A stretch of DNA of 47,586 bases, taken from positions 1 to 47,586 of the forward strand of contig DATGXG010000040.1 in assembly GCA_035299085.1 (NCBI GenBank), written 5' to 3'. The position numbers were made by a program, and so were the translations under genes. This document shows positions 7,762-16,885 of the stretch, piece by piece (the stretch's first letter is position 1; each line of letters opens with the position of its first letter). The DNA is from Bacteroidales bacterium. Lineage in GTDB: Bacteria; Bacteroidota; Bacteroidia; Bacteroidales; UBA10428. The notes beneath the pieces were generated by a model. The model saw nothing but the letters and a program-made list of their open reading frames with translations, was not told where the DNA came from and did not search any database.

Positions 7762-10700
7762 CGAATCTTGAAAGATATTCACTGGGCGAAACGCCGAACT
7801 GCTTGACAAAACAGGTAGAGAAGTAAGACGGAGCTGTGAAACCTACCTGGTAAGCAATCTCGGAAACTGTAAGCCTGTTTTGGCTTAACAAACGGGCGGC
7901 TTCTTTAAGCCTGATAGTTCTTATGAATTCACTTGGTGTCTGATCGGTGAGTGCCGTTAATTTGCGATGTAAATGGATACGGCTCATGCCTAACTCTTTG
8001 CTAAGGCTGTCGACACTCAGCAACGGCTCGGCAATCTTTTCCTTCACAAGTTTTATGGCATGGTCCATAAATTCCTGGTCACGCCAGTTCAATGTGAAGT
8101 CCTTGGATTCAATTTCAATTTCCCGCCCAAAGCATTCACGAAGTTTTTTCCTTGACTGGATCAAATTCCGGATGCGAATCTCAAATAACCTGTAATTAAA
8201 GGGCTTTGATATATACTCATCCGCCCCGGTTTCAAGCCCCTCAATCTGGTTACTGATCGCAGAAAGCGCGGTAAGCAGTACAACCGGAATATGGGAGGTG
8301 AGAATATCTTTTTTGAGTTTTTTACATAATTGAATACCATCCATCCCGGGCATAATCACATCACTTACAACCAGGTCGGGAATGTTTTCAGTTGCCAGTT
8401 TAAACCCTTCATTCCCGTCCACAGCTTCAAGAACCCTGAATTTTTTTTCCAGGTTCTGTTTGATAAAATGCCGCATATCGCTGTTATCTTCCACAACCAG
8501 AATTAAAGGCCCTTCCGACAATTCCCTGAAATCGCCTTCTTCGTCGGCAAGATTCTGAATTTCCTGAGTCTCTTCGGTTAATTGTGAATTTATATCAATG
8601 TTTGGATCGGTTTCATTTGTTGTCTTTTCGGATGCATCAAGATGCGCATCGCCAATGGGCAGGCGAACCACAAACTGAGTACCCCTGTTCCTTTCACTTG
8701 AAACCGTTATTTCACCACTGCTTAGCAATACAAGGTTTTTTGTCAACGCAAGCCCGATTCCCGAACCGATGTGTCTTACCGAATCGGAACTCCCTACCTG
8801 GTAATACCGGTTAAATATATTGGCAATAGAGGACTCAGATATGCCTACCCCATTATCCGTTACGATTATTGAAATATACTCTTCAAGGGTTTTATCATCG
8901 TTCTTAATTTCGTAGGAATATTGGAAAGCACTTAGGGCTTCTGAACTTTTGCTGCGAATACTTATCTCAATCCGGCCGCCATCGGCAGTGAATTTGAAGG
9001 CATTGTAAATAAGATTGTTTAGAATTTTGATCAGTACTTCCCGGTCGAACCAGATGTCCATTTCATCCAAATCGGATCTGAAAAGAAAAGTAATATTCCG
9101 TTTTTCGGCAATATCACTGAAGGATGAAAAAACGTCGCGTACGAAGCTTACCACATCATTCCGGCTGGCTTTTATATTCCATGACCCGGTTTCTGCTTTT
9201 CTGAAATCCATCAGCTCATTAATCAACCGCAAAAGGTATTTTGCGTTCCGGTAGATTACCTGCAGTTGTCCCTTTAAGAAACTGTTTCCTTTAATTGTTC
9301 CGATCAGATCTTCCACCGGTGAAATGATGAGTGTAAGGGGCGTCCTGAATTCATGTGAGATGTTGGTGAAAAACTGGAGCTTCATCTGGTTCAGCTCTTC
9401 CGCTTTTTCTTTTTCGAGGTTTTTCAGGGCTACTTCCGACTTAAGCTTTTCCCTGATGCTTACTTCTTTATAAATAGCCAGGGCAATAGCTATCAGAACA
9501 AATATATAAAAAATGAAGAATGGCCATGATTTCCATATTGGCGGTGTGATTTGAATTTTAAGCACTGTCGGTTCTTTTTGCCAAGTGCCGTCGTTGTTGG
9601 TGGCTTTAACCATAAAAGTATATTTCCCGCCTTTCAGGTTGGTGAATGTTGCCTTTCGGTTTCCCGAACCGGTATAAAGCCAGTCATCATTAAATCCCTG
9701 CATTTTATAGGCATACCTGTTTTTGGCCGGAGAAGCAAAATGCAGGGCTGAAAATTCAATTGTAAAAACATTATCCCGGTAAGAAAGTACTATTTCTTTA
9801 GTCTGTGTGATTGAATTCTTAAGGATTACCCGATCTTTCTTCCATTTGCCGATTGGAACTTTTTGATTAAATATCAGCAGATTGGTAATTTTGGTAGTGG
9901 GTATATTATTGTTCTTCCGTATACTATCCGGGTAAAAGGAATTAAATCCTTCAACGGTGCCAAAAAACATTTCCCCTGAACGGCTTAAAAAGCAGGTATG
10001 TTCCGAAAATTCATTGCTTTTCAGTCCGTCATTCTGATCGAAACTGCTGAATTCCGGAACTGCCGGATTGAATTTCGACAGCCCTTTATTGGTACCTATC
10101 CAAAGATTTCCATTGTTGTCTTCCAGGATAGATAGTACATTATTACCGGCCAGCCCGTCTTTTTCGCGGTATTTTATAAATGAACAATGATACGGATCAT
10201 TGCCCGGAACCAGCTTATTTAATCCGTCACTTGTGGCAATCCATAAATCACCGGCATGCGAACGTAAAACCATGTTTACTTCATTGCTGCTGATTCCGGA
10301 CGGATCATCGCCGTTTTGCCTATACCGTATGAATCTGATATCATTACCTGATTTGACAAGCCGGTTAAGACCCCCGTTCATGGTGGAAACCCATATATCG
10401 GAATTCAAAGGATCGTTATATAAATGACGGATTATGTTATCGGAAAGGCTTGTTGAATCAATGGCAGAGTTTGTATATCTCACAAAACGCGGCTTAGAGC
10501 CCTTTTCTCCCGACAGGTAATGATGAAGACCTCCCCAGGTGCCCACCCAGAACGATCCGTCATCATCTTTAACTATCGCAAATACGGAATTACTGATCAG
10601 GCTGTCCGGATTCTGATAATCACGGATAAGGTGTTTGAACAATCCCGTTTTCTTATTCAGGATATTGACACCGCCATTGGTCCCGATCCATAATTCATCT

Positions 10701-12022
10701 TTATTCCCCCTTATTATTGAAAAAACATTTTTACCGTAAATTGAGTGCCTTGCAACACTTTTGTTAGTGCCGTATTCATTTTCATTGTCCAGCAGGCTGA
10801 GTTGCTTGTATGTTTCAGTTCTTCGGTCAAACGTGTACAATCCTCCGTCAAGTGTGCCTATCCATAATAGATTATCTTCGTCCTCATAAATTGCCCTTAT
10901 GAAATTGCTTGGAGTAGGATCATTGTTCAGTGTGATCTCATAGGTGCTGAACTTTTTCATGAGCAAATCCATTTTGTCCACACCGCCTCCCAGTGTTCCG
11001 ATCCACAACACACCTCTGCGGTCCTCGAAAATACATTTAACCGAATTGTTACTCAGGGAACCGGGAATATACTTTTTCGCCCTGTAAGTAATGAATCTTC
11101 CTGTGGTTTTATCAAAATAGCTTAATCCTCCGCCCCGGGTACCTATCAGCAGCTTACCCGATTTATCTTCATATAGGGCTAACACCTGGTTGTTGGGTAA
11201 ACAATCCTTGCATCCCGCCCTGTTCTGATAATGGGTGAAAGTTGCTCCATTATCTGAATCATCCCGGTTGCGGACCAGTTTATCCAGGCCATTATTGGTT
11301 CCTATCCAGATATTCCCTTGCTTATCCCTGAAAAGCGAAAGCACATCATTCGAAGCTATGCTGCCACTATTTTCGGGATTGTGTGTATAATGAGCCAGTA
11401 TAACCGGAGTCTGACCTTTTTTGTGACTGGTCTTGTACAATCCATTCCAGGTTGCCAGCCAGAGAATTCCATTTTCATCTTCAAGGACAGCATTAATTTC
11501 AAAATCAAGGTAATTCCTGAAAGCCGGTGGTCTGACATCGGAATTTGGATCATCAAGCACCGACAAACCATGCTGGGTAGCAATCAGCAATTCGCCGCTT
11601 TTACTTTGTGTAATGAAACTGACATAGTTGTTGGCGATAGTTTTCGGATCCGCTGCATCATGTTTGAAAGGGGTAAAACTGTCCTTAAATTTATCATACC
11701 TGTTTAATCCTCCACCCAGAGTACCTATCCACAGGTTACCGGCATTATCCTCGAAAATCGACTGGATGTAATTATTGCTTATGCTGTTCGGTATCTCAGT
11801 ATTCCGGCGGTAAATGGTCACATCATACCCGTCATACTTGTTCAGCCCGTTCAATGTTCCAATCCAGATAAAACCATCGCTGTCCTGGTTGATGCAATTC
11901 ACTTCACTTTGAGAGAGACCCTGTGAAATTGACAGGTTTTCAAGCCTGAGACTTGGTTGCTGTCCGTAATTGGTAACCAGGCAAGCACACAGTAGGAATA
12001 ACAGCTGTACGAATCTTTTCAT
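7754..12022 (-). CDS. Hybrid two-component system regulator (propeller sensor, kinase, receiver, AraC HTH)
   Basis: One-protein signalling system of 1422 residues, the typical PUL regulator of Bacteroidota. A signal peptide is followed by 14 propeller motifs of the type WIGTxxGGL (about residues 20-690), enough for two seven-bladed propellers, and then a Y_Y_Y domain (about 745-820). A membrane helix lies near 831-855, HisKA has its phospho-His at about H890 in HEFRTPLTL, and the HATPase domain shows NLIYNAFKF, DNGVG and GSGIGLAL. The receiver has VVEDNSD and the acceptor at about D1221 in VSDVIMPGMDG; the last 100 residues are an AraC-type DNA-binding domain. The propellers should sense a periplasmic oligosaccharide, and the HTH should activate the divergent SusC operon. 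I chose the ATG at 12022 because a TTG at 12040 lies within a good promoter element. Confidence 0.95.
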   Translation of the reverse strand: MKRFVQLLFLLCACLVTNYGQQPSLRLENLSISQGLSQSEVNCINQDSDGFIWIGTLNGLNKYDGYDVTIYRRNTEIPNSISNNYIQSIFEDNAGNLWIGTLGGGLNRYDKFKDSFTPFKHDAADPKTIANNYVSFITQSKSGELLIATQHGLSVLDDPNSDVRPPAFRNYLDFEINAVLEDENGILWLATWNGLYKTSHKKGQTPVILAHYTHNPENSGSIASNDVLSLFRDKQGNIWIGTNNGLDKLVRNRDDSDNGATFTHYQNRAGCKDCLPNNQVLALYEDKSGKLLIGTRGGGLSYFDKTTGRFITYRAKKYIPGSLSNNSVKCIFEDRRGVLWIGTLGGGVDKMDLLMKKFSTYEITLNNDPTPSNFIRAIYEDEDNLLWIGTLDGGLYTFDRRTETYKQLSLLDNENEYGTNKSVARHSIYGKNVFSIIRGNKDELWIGTNGGVNILNKKTGLFKHLIRDYQNPDSLISNSVFAIVKDDDGSFWVGTWGGLHHYLSGEKGSKPRFVRYTNSAIDSTSLSDNIIRHLYNDPLNSDIWVSTMNGGLNRLVKSGNDIRFIRYRQNGDDPSGISSNEVNMVLRSHAGDLWIATSDGLNKLVPGNDPYHCSFIKYREKDGLAGNNVLSILEDNNGNLWIGTNKGLSKFNPAVPEFSSFDQNDGLKSNEFSEHTCFLSRSGEMFFGTVEGFNSFYPDSIRKNNNIPTTKITNLLIFNQKVPIGKWKKDRVILKNSITQTKEIVLSYRDNVFTIEFSALHFASPAKNRYAYKMQGFNDDWLYTGSGNRKATFTNLKGGKYTFMVKATNNDGTWQKEPTVLKIQITPPIWKSWPFFIFYIFVLIAIALAIYKEVSIREKLKSEVALKNLEKEKAEELNQMKLQFFTNISHEFRTPLTLIISPVEDLIGTIKGNSFLKGQLQVIYRNAKYLLRLINELMDFRKAETGSWNIKASRNDVVSFVRDVFSSFSDIAEKRNITFLFRSDLDEMDIWFDREVLIKILNNLIYNAFKFTADGGRIEISIRSKSSEALSAFQYSYEIKNDDKTLEEYISIIVTDNGVGISESSIANIFNRYYQVGSSDSVRHIGSGIGLALTKNLVLLSSGEITVSSERNRGTQFVVRLPIGDAHLDASEKTTNETDPNIDINSQLTEETQEIQNLADEEGDFRELSEGPLILVVEDNSDMRHFIKQNLEKKFRVLEAVDGNEGFKLATENIPDLVVSDVIMPGMDGIQLCKKLKKDILTSHIPVVLLTALSAISNQIEGLETGADEYISKPFNYRLFEIRIRNLIQSRKKLRECFGREIEIESKDFTLNWRDQEFMDHAIKLVKEKIAEPLLSVDSLSKELGMSRIHLHRKLTALTDQTPSEFIRTIRLKEAARLLSQNRLTVSEIAYQVGFTAPSYFSTCFVKQFGVSPSEYLSRFVK

Positions 12023-12037
12023 AACGGTAAACTGTTT

Positions 12038-12067
12038 CAAAATTATAGGATATATCCGAATTCCAAA
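12038..12067 (-). promoter_or_regulatory. Predicted Bacteroidota-type promoter of the hybrid sensor gene
   Basis: On the minus strand TTTG (12064-12067) and TAATTTTG (12038-12045) are separated by 18 nt, close to the -33/-7 consensus of the primary sigma factor of Bacteroidota (TTTG, then TAnnTTTG). A start a few bases downstream would leave a leader of only about 10 nt before the ATG at 12022, which supports that start codon. Confidence 0.5.
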
Positions 12068-12339
12068 GCGAACAGGGATTTATTAAAAGCTTTCGTTACA
12101 AAATCAAATGAAAATGTTACATCCGCTAAAAGGCAGGTTACATATATTAAAGCACTTTCGCACCGTCTTAAATACATTTGAATGTGGTCTTTTTACTATG
12201 AAACTCTGTAATGGCATGGAACGGTTCTTCAAGCGAATTTCAAAAGTTTATGTGTTGCTTTTCTTATTCATTTTCCTAAGCATCATTCTTCTTTACCTAT
12301 TCATAAATGCATGAATCAAACAATCCAAAATTCAAAGAA
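12041..12339. other. Divergent regulatory gap between hybrid sensor and SusC genes
   Basis: About 300 bp without a convincing gene, AT-rich. It holds the predicted sensor promoter at its left end and a possible SusC promoter near 12173. A 68-codon reading frame (12108-12314) has a hydrophobic C-terminal end but overlaps the SusC leader, and I do not accept it. The binding site of the AraC-type regulator should lie here, but I could not identify a repeat that marks it. Confidence 0.5.
12173..12180 (+). promoter_or_regulatory. Possible -7 element of the SusC operon
   Basis: TACATTTG matches TAnnTTTG exactly and lies about 160 bp upstream of the predicted SusC ATG. The -33 position shows only CTTTCG, a poor match, as expected for a promoter that needs an activator. 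This rests on one octamer match. Confidence 0.35.
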
Positions 12340-15336
12340 ATGAAATATAGTGTAATACTAAGGAATATCATTCTTACTGGGGTATTATGCGGGCTTACTC
12401 TCCTGCAGGTTATTGCCCAGGAATCAGTCATTCGCGGTACGGTGACAGATAACGAAAGCAAACCGGTGGTCGGAGCAACAGTTCTGATAGCCGGTACTAA
12501 CAACGGAACTGTCACTGATATTAACGGCCAGTATTCGGTAAAGGTAAATGCCGCAACGGATAAGCTTATTTTCAGCTTTATAGGATACCAGAAGGAAGAG
12601 ATAACAGTTAACAGCCAAAAAACGATTGACGTTATTCTCATTCCCGAAAACACAGTTCTGAATGAAATTGTGGTTATGGCTTATTCCGATAAAAAGAAAA
12701 CTGAAATTTCAAGTGCTGTGGTCGCCCTTAAAGCTGACGACATTAATAAGGTAACCACAAACAGCATTGAAGAAATGCTCGTCGGAAAAGTCGCAGGCGT
12801 ACAGGTACAGAATTCATCAGGACAGCCCGGGCAGTCAGCGGATATTCGAATCCGGGGTGTAGGATCGGTTTTTTCATCACAGCGACCTTTGGTAGTAGTT
12901 GATGGAATTATTGGTGGTTCCTATGACCCGAATGATATTGAAAGCGTCACGGTGCTCAAGGATGCCGGAGCAACCGGCTTGTATGGTTCCAGAGCCGCTG
13001 CGGGTGTTATCCTCATCACAACTAAAAGTGGTTCCAGGAATAAATCCATGATAACGGCCAAAATAACCAGGGGCATTAAAAAACCCGAATTCGGAAAATT
13101 CATGGTCATGAACAGCCAGGAACTTTATAGTTACCATAAATCGGTGTACCCTTCAACTCTTTTCTCAATTATCCGGCCTAAAGAACTTTTGAAAAGAGAC
13201 TATGACTGGATAGGAAATACCTACACGGAATCAGACATGACAACCGCTTACGTGAGCGGTTCGGGCGGAAATGAAGCGACCAATTACTTTCTTTCATTCG
13301 ATTATATGAATGACGAGGGAACGCTCAAATCCACAAATTATAAAAGAATCAGCGTCCGTTCAAAAGTAAAACATGCTTTCTCAGAGCGTTTGTCAATGAC
13401 AACCAATGTAACCGGTTCATACAATTATTCACGCTATCCGCACTGGTCACTGGCACAGGGTGCTTTCAGGCTTATGCCGTGGGACCTTCCGTATGACGAA
13501 AACGGAGATGCCGTATATGATATCAAAAAAGCCGGCTGGTATTCGAATGTCACAAATAACCCTTATCATTCACTGCAATACAATAAGTATGATAATTACG
13601 GGCTCGATTTTTCAGGAAGCCTCACAATCAACTACACGTTTACCAAATGGCTGAAACTTGAGACACGCTCATCCGCCTCGGGAAGCTATGGTAAATACGA
13701 AGAGATTGAATCTCCTTTGTCATATGAAGGATCAGCAGTTGACGGTCGAATATTGAATTCGATCAATTTCGGACGTTCGTATGGAAATACGACTCTGCTT
13801 AAGTTTGAAAAGGCATTTGGTCCCCACAACATAAGCGGACTGGCCGGGGTTGAAGGCGGAAAATACACGATTGAATCAGGTTATGGCGGAGTGGGAAATG
13901 GAATCCTGCCGGGACAGGAAGTTCTTGGCGTAGCCGGTTCAATTGAAAAAGCAGTGGGAACAAAAGCTGAAGTATCCACATTTTCGGTATTATCACAGTT
14001 GAATTACGACTTTCAAAAAAAATACTTTCTTACCCTTTCGGCCAGAAGAGACGGTTCTTCAAAATTCTCCCCCGATTCGAAATATGCAAACTTCTTCACA
14101 GCCTCCGCATCATGGCTTGTAACTGCAGAAAACTTCATGAAATCGTTGCCTTCGGTGAATTATCTGAAACTGAGAACAAGCTACGGTGCAGTTGGGAATG
14201 AAACCTTTCCGAACGACAATTATTACCCCTATTTCCCTTCCTATTCCGGCGGATATATATATAACGACCAGACAGCCTATTACCCCTCCAATATGGGCAA
14301 TTATAACCTTACCTGGGAAACAAGCCATCCCTTCAATTTAGGTCTGGACCTTGGATTATTCCGGAAAGTGGAGTTTAACATCGACTATTATAACACGCGT
14401 ACACAGGATTTATTATTCCAGGATCCTCTCCCCAGTTCACAGGGATTTGAATACCAGTGGAAGAACGTGGGTGAAATACAAAACAAAGGAATTGAATTCT
14501 CAGTCAATGGTGCAGTGTTAAGTACAAATGGTTTTACCTGGGATTTAAACTTTAATATTTCAGCCAACCATAACGAGCTTGTTAAATTATCCGATAAGCA
14601 GGGTGTTAATAATATCATTGTTTCTGCAGAGACTTTTCGGCAAATCCTTGAGCCGGGTAAACCTGCCTTTAACTGGTATATGCCTAAATGGCTGGGAGTG
14701 GATCCTGACAACGGAAATCCCCTTTGGGAAAAGCTTATTTACGATTCCAACGGGCAAGTGGTAAGCACTGAAAAAACCTCATCCTATAATGAAGCCACAT
14801 TCCAGTCGGTTGCCTCTCCTTTCCCAAAATTCACGGGTGGTTTCGGAACCGTTTTAGGATATAAAGGCATTTCGCTTTCTGCCGCATTCTCCTTTGTTTC
14901 AGGCAATAAAATTTACAATGCTACCCGTCAGCAGCTAGACAATGACGGAGCCAACCTGAATGTGAATGCCTACAAATTGCAGCCCGGAATGTCGCGCTGG
15001 GCAAAACCCGGAGACATTGCCACGCATCCGAAACCCGTAATCGGAGGAAATAACAATGCTCATGAATATTCTTCACGCTACCTCGAAGTTGGCAGTTATT
15101 TAAGAATCCGGAATATCACTCTGAGCTATCAGGTGCCGTCATCCATCACCAACAAAGTTAAAATCAGCTCGATGAAGATTAACCTCATGGTGGATAACCT
15201 GAAAACATGGACGAAATTCACTGGAATGGATCCGGATGTTCCTTTGTTTACGAGCTCATGGCTGCTACCGGGCGTGTCTTCGTTCAAATACCCCATCAGC
15301 AGGCAATTTAATGCAGGTATCGAAATCAGTTTCTAA
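12340..15336 (+). CDS. susC-like: SusC/RagA-type TonB-linked outer membrane transporter
   Basis: Protein of 998 residues from the ATG at 12340. An upstream ATG at 12307 would add 11 polar residues before an obvious signal peptide and is less likely. After the signal (to VIAQ) comes a CarboxypepD_reg-like domain (GTVTDNESKPVVGATVLI), a TonB-box-like NEIVVMAY, and the SusC plug signature with GKVAGVQVQNSSGQPG, IRIRGVGS, VVVDGI and DPNDIESVTVLKDAGATGLY. A 22-strand barrel ends with an aromatic residue (ISF). With SusD it forms the pedal-bin importer for oligosaccharides across the outer membrane. It is followed 13 bp later by susD and lies divergent from its likely activator. Confidence 0.95.
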   Translation: MKYSVILRNIILTGVLCGLTLLQVIAQESVIRGTVTDNESKPVVGATVLIAGTNNGTVTDINGQYSVKVNAATDKLIFSFIGYQKEEITVNSQKTIDVILIPENTVLNEIVVMAYSDKKKTEISSAVVALKADDINKVTTNSIEEMLVGKVAGVQVQNSSGQPGQSADIRIRGVGSVFSSQRPLVVVDGIIGGSYDPNDIESVTVLKDAGATGLYGSRAAAGVILITTKSGSRNKSMITAKITRGIKKPEFGKFMVMNSQELYSYHKSVYPSTLFSIIRPKELLKRDYDWIGNTYTESDMTTAYVSGSGGNEATNYFLSFDYMNDEGTLKSTNYKRISVRSKVKHAFSERLSMTTNVTGSYNYSRYPHWSLAQGAFRLMPWDLPYDENGDAVYDIKKAGWYSNVTNNPYHSLQYNKYDNYGLDFSGSLTINYTFTKWLKLETRSSASGSYGKYEEIESPLSYEGSAVDGRILNSINFGRSYGNTTLLKFEKAFGPHNISGLAGVEGGKYTIESGYGGVGNGILPGQEVLGVAGSIEKAVGTKAEVSTFSVLSQLNYDFQKKYFLTLSARRDGSSKFSPDSKYANFFTASASWLVTAENFMKSLPSVNYLKLRTSYGAVGNETFPNDNYYPYFPSYSGGYIYNDQTAYYPSNMGNYNLTWETSHPFNLGLDLGLFRKVEFNIDYYNTRTQDLLFQDPLPSSQGFEYQWKNVGEIQNKGIEFSVNGAVLSTNGFTWDLNFNISANHNELVKLSDKQGVNNIIVSAETFRQILEPGKPAFNWYMPKWLGVDPDNGNPLWEKLIYDSNGQVVSTEKTSSYNEATFQSVASPFPKFTGGFGTVLGYKGISLSAAFSFVSGNKIYNATRQQLDNDGANLNVNAYKLQPGMSRWAKPGDIATHPKPVIGGNNNAHEYSSRYLEVGSYLRIRNITLSYQVPSSITNKVKISSMKINLMVDNLKTWTKFTGMDPDVPLFTSSWLLPGVSSFKYPISRQFNAGIEISF

Positions 15337-15349
15337 AAATCCTTGAAAA

Positions 15350-16885
15350 ATGAAATCATTTATAAACAAGAAAACCGGTAAAATGAAAGGATACATAATC
15401 AGTTTACTAATCCTTTTCTGTCTGCCACTTTTCATAAGCTGCGAACTTGATCTGGTTCCCTATTCCGATCTGACATCCGAATCGCTGGCGACCGATCCGA
15501 GTGGAGTAAAAGGAATGGCAAACGGCTGCCTAATGATGATGAAGGAACAGCTTACAAACGATCCCAGAAATATCTATATCAGGCACCTTAACCATCTCAC
15601 GGAGTTTCCTTCGGACAATGTGATGATAACCAAAAGCACAGTCGATAACCTATGGTATTCGTTTAACCGGCAACATATACCGGATCAGCTTAATACATCA
15701 TACCTGTGGTATACGGGTTATAAAATCGTAATGGAGGCCAACAACATTATAGACAAGGTTAAAATCGATGCCACTTCGGGAAAAGAAATAAAACAGTATC
15801 TGGGCGAAGCCTATTTTTACAGGGCTATGGCTTTTTTCGACATGGCACGTGTATTTTCATTTCCACCCTCGCACGGTGACGAAAATCCCGGAATCATACT
15901 GAGATTAAGTCCGTCCGAAACGGATGCCAAGGCCAGGGCAACCGTTGGTGAAACATACAAACAGATTATTTCCGATTTGCATTCGGCAGCTGAACTGATG
16001 ATCATGAGGGAAGGCACCATTGACGAATCGAAAAAATATGCCAATAAATGGGCTGCTCTTGGCCTTCTGTCAAGGGCATTCCTGTTTACCGGCCAATACG
16101 ATTCCGTAATTTATTATGCCAACAAAGTTATCGATGAGAGTCCATTCACCCTGGCCCCTCACGACTCCTATATAACATCTATGTGGAATACGCCTTCTTC
16201 ATCTGAGGCTATGTTCATCATTTACTACGGTCCCGATGAGGATAAACTGGATGCATCGCTGGGTTCAATGTACAATGGCGACAGCAGGGGAAAAGGATGG
16301 GGCGAAGTGTATCCTTCACAATCCTATCATGAACTGGTGGCCAGGTATCCCCATGATATCCGGAATGAGTTTATCGATACCGTTTACAATGCGGATCATT
16401 CCATTGCAATCTATCCGGGAACAACTTTTAAAAAATTCTATATCAATAAATTTTCATACCAGATAGAAGGCAGACCTACTCTTTGCTCACCGGCATACAT
16501 CAGGCTTTCGGAGATATACCTGAACAGGGCGGAAGCTTATGCACATTTAAACATGAACGGCCAGGCGCTTGATGATGTGAATACAATCCGCGAAAGAGCA
16601 GGGCTTTCAGGAGAAGAGCTGGTTACATTATCTAACCTTACCGCCACTCATGGTTACACGGATGCATTGGATGCCGTGCTTACAGAAAGAAGGATTGAAC
16701 TTGCATTTGAAGGACAGAGAAGGGATGATCTTCTGAGAAATAAGATAGACCTGGACAGGAGTTACCCGTCAGCGCAGAATGTGAACGGAGAACCTGAAAT
16801 ATATCCTTACAACGGACCGCGCCAGATCTTCTATATTCCATTAGCTGAAACAATCTACAATCCGGCCTGCGCTCAAAATGACTAA
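15350..16885 (+). CDS. susD-like: SusD/RagB-type glycan-binding lipoprotein
   Basis: Protein of 511 residues with a lipobox (LFISC, Cys about 31). SusD features are the early segment SDLTSESLATDPSGVKGMANGC, the helical TPR-like part with YLGEAYFYRAMAFFDMARVF, and the C-terminal SusD region with YIRLSEIYLNRAEAYAHLN, DVNTIRERAGL and ERRIELAFEGQRRDDLLRN. It is the surface lid of the SusC transporter and binds the glycan. A second in-frame ATG at 15383 directly before the hydrophobic signal is an alternative start. The stop overlaps the GH31 start by 8 bp, so the two are translationally linked. Confidence 0.94.
   Translation: MKSFINKKTGKMKGYIISLLILFCLPLFISCELDLVPYSDLTSESLATDPSGVKGMANGCLMMMKEQLTNDPRNIYIRHLNHLTEFPSDNVMITKSTVDNLWYSFNRQHIPDQLNTSYLWYTGYKIVMEANNIIDKVKIDATSGKEIKQYLGEAYFYRAMAFFDMARVFSFPPSHGDENPGIILRLSPSETDAKARATVGETYKQIISDLHSAAELMIMREGTIDESKKYANKWAALGLLSRAFLFTGQYDSVIYYANKVIDESPFTLAPHDSYITSMWNTPSSSEAMFIIYYGPDEDKLDASLGSMYNGDSRGKGWGEVYPSQSYHELVARYPHDIRNEFIDTVYNADHSIAIYPGTTFKKFYINKFSYQIEGRPTLCSPAYIRLSEIYLNRAEAYAHLNMNGQALDDVNTIRERAGLSGEELVTLSNLTATHGYTDALDAVLTERRIELAFEGQRRDDLLRNKIDLDRSYPSAQNVNGEPEIYPYNGPRQIFYIPLAETIYNPACAQND

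Noticed and set aside
12108..12314. 68-codon frame in front of the SusC gene with a hydrophobic end
   Set aside because: It overlaps the SusC leader, has no family pattern and lies where the promoter region is expected.
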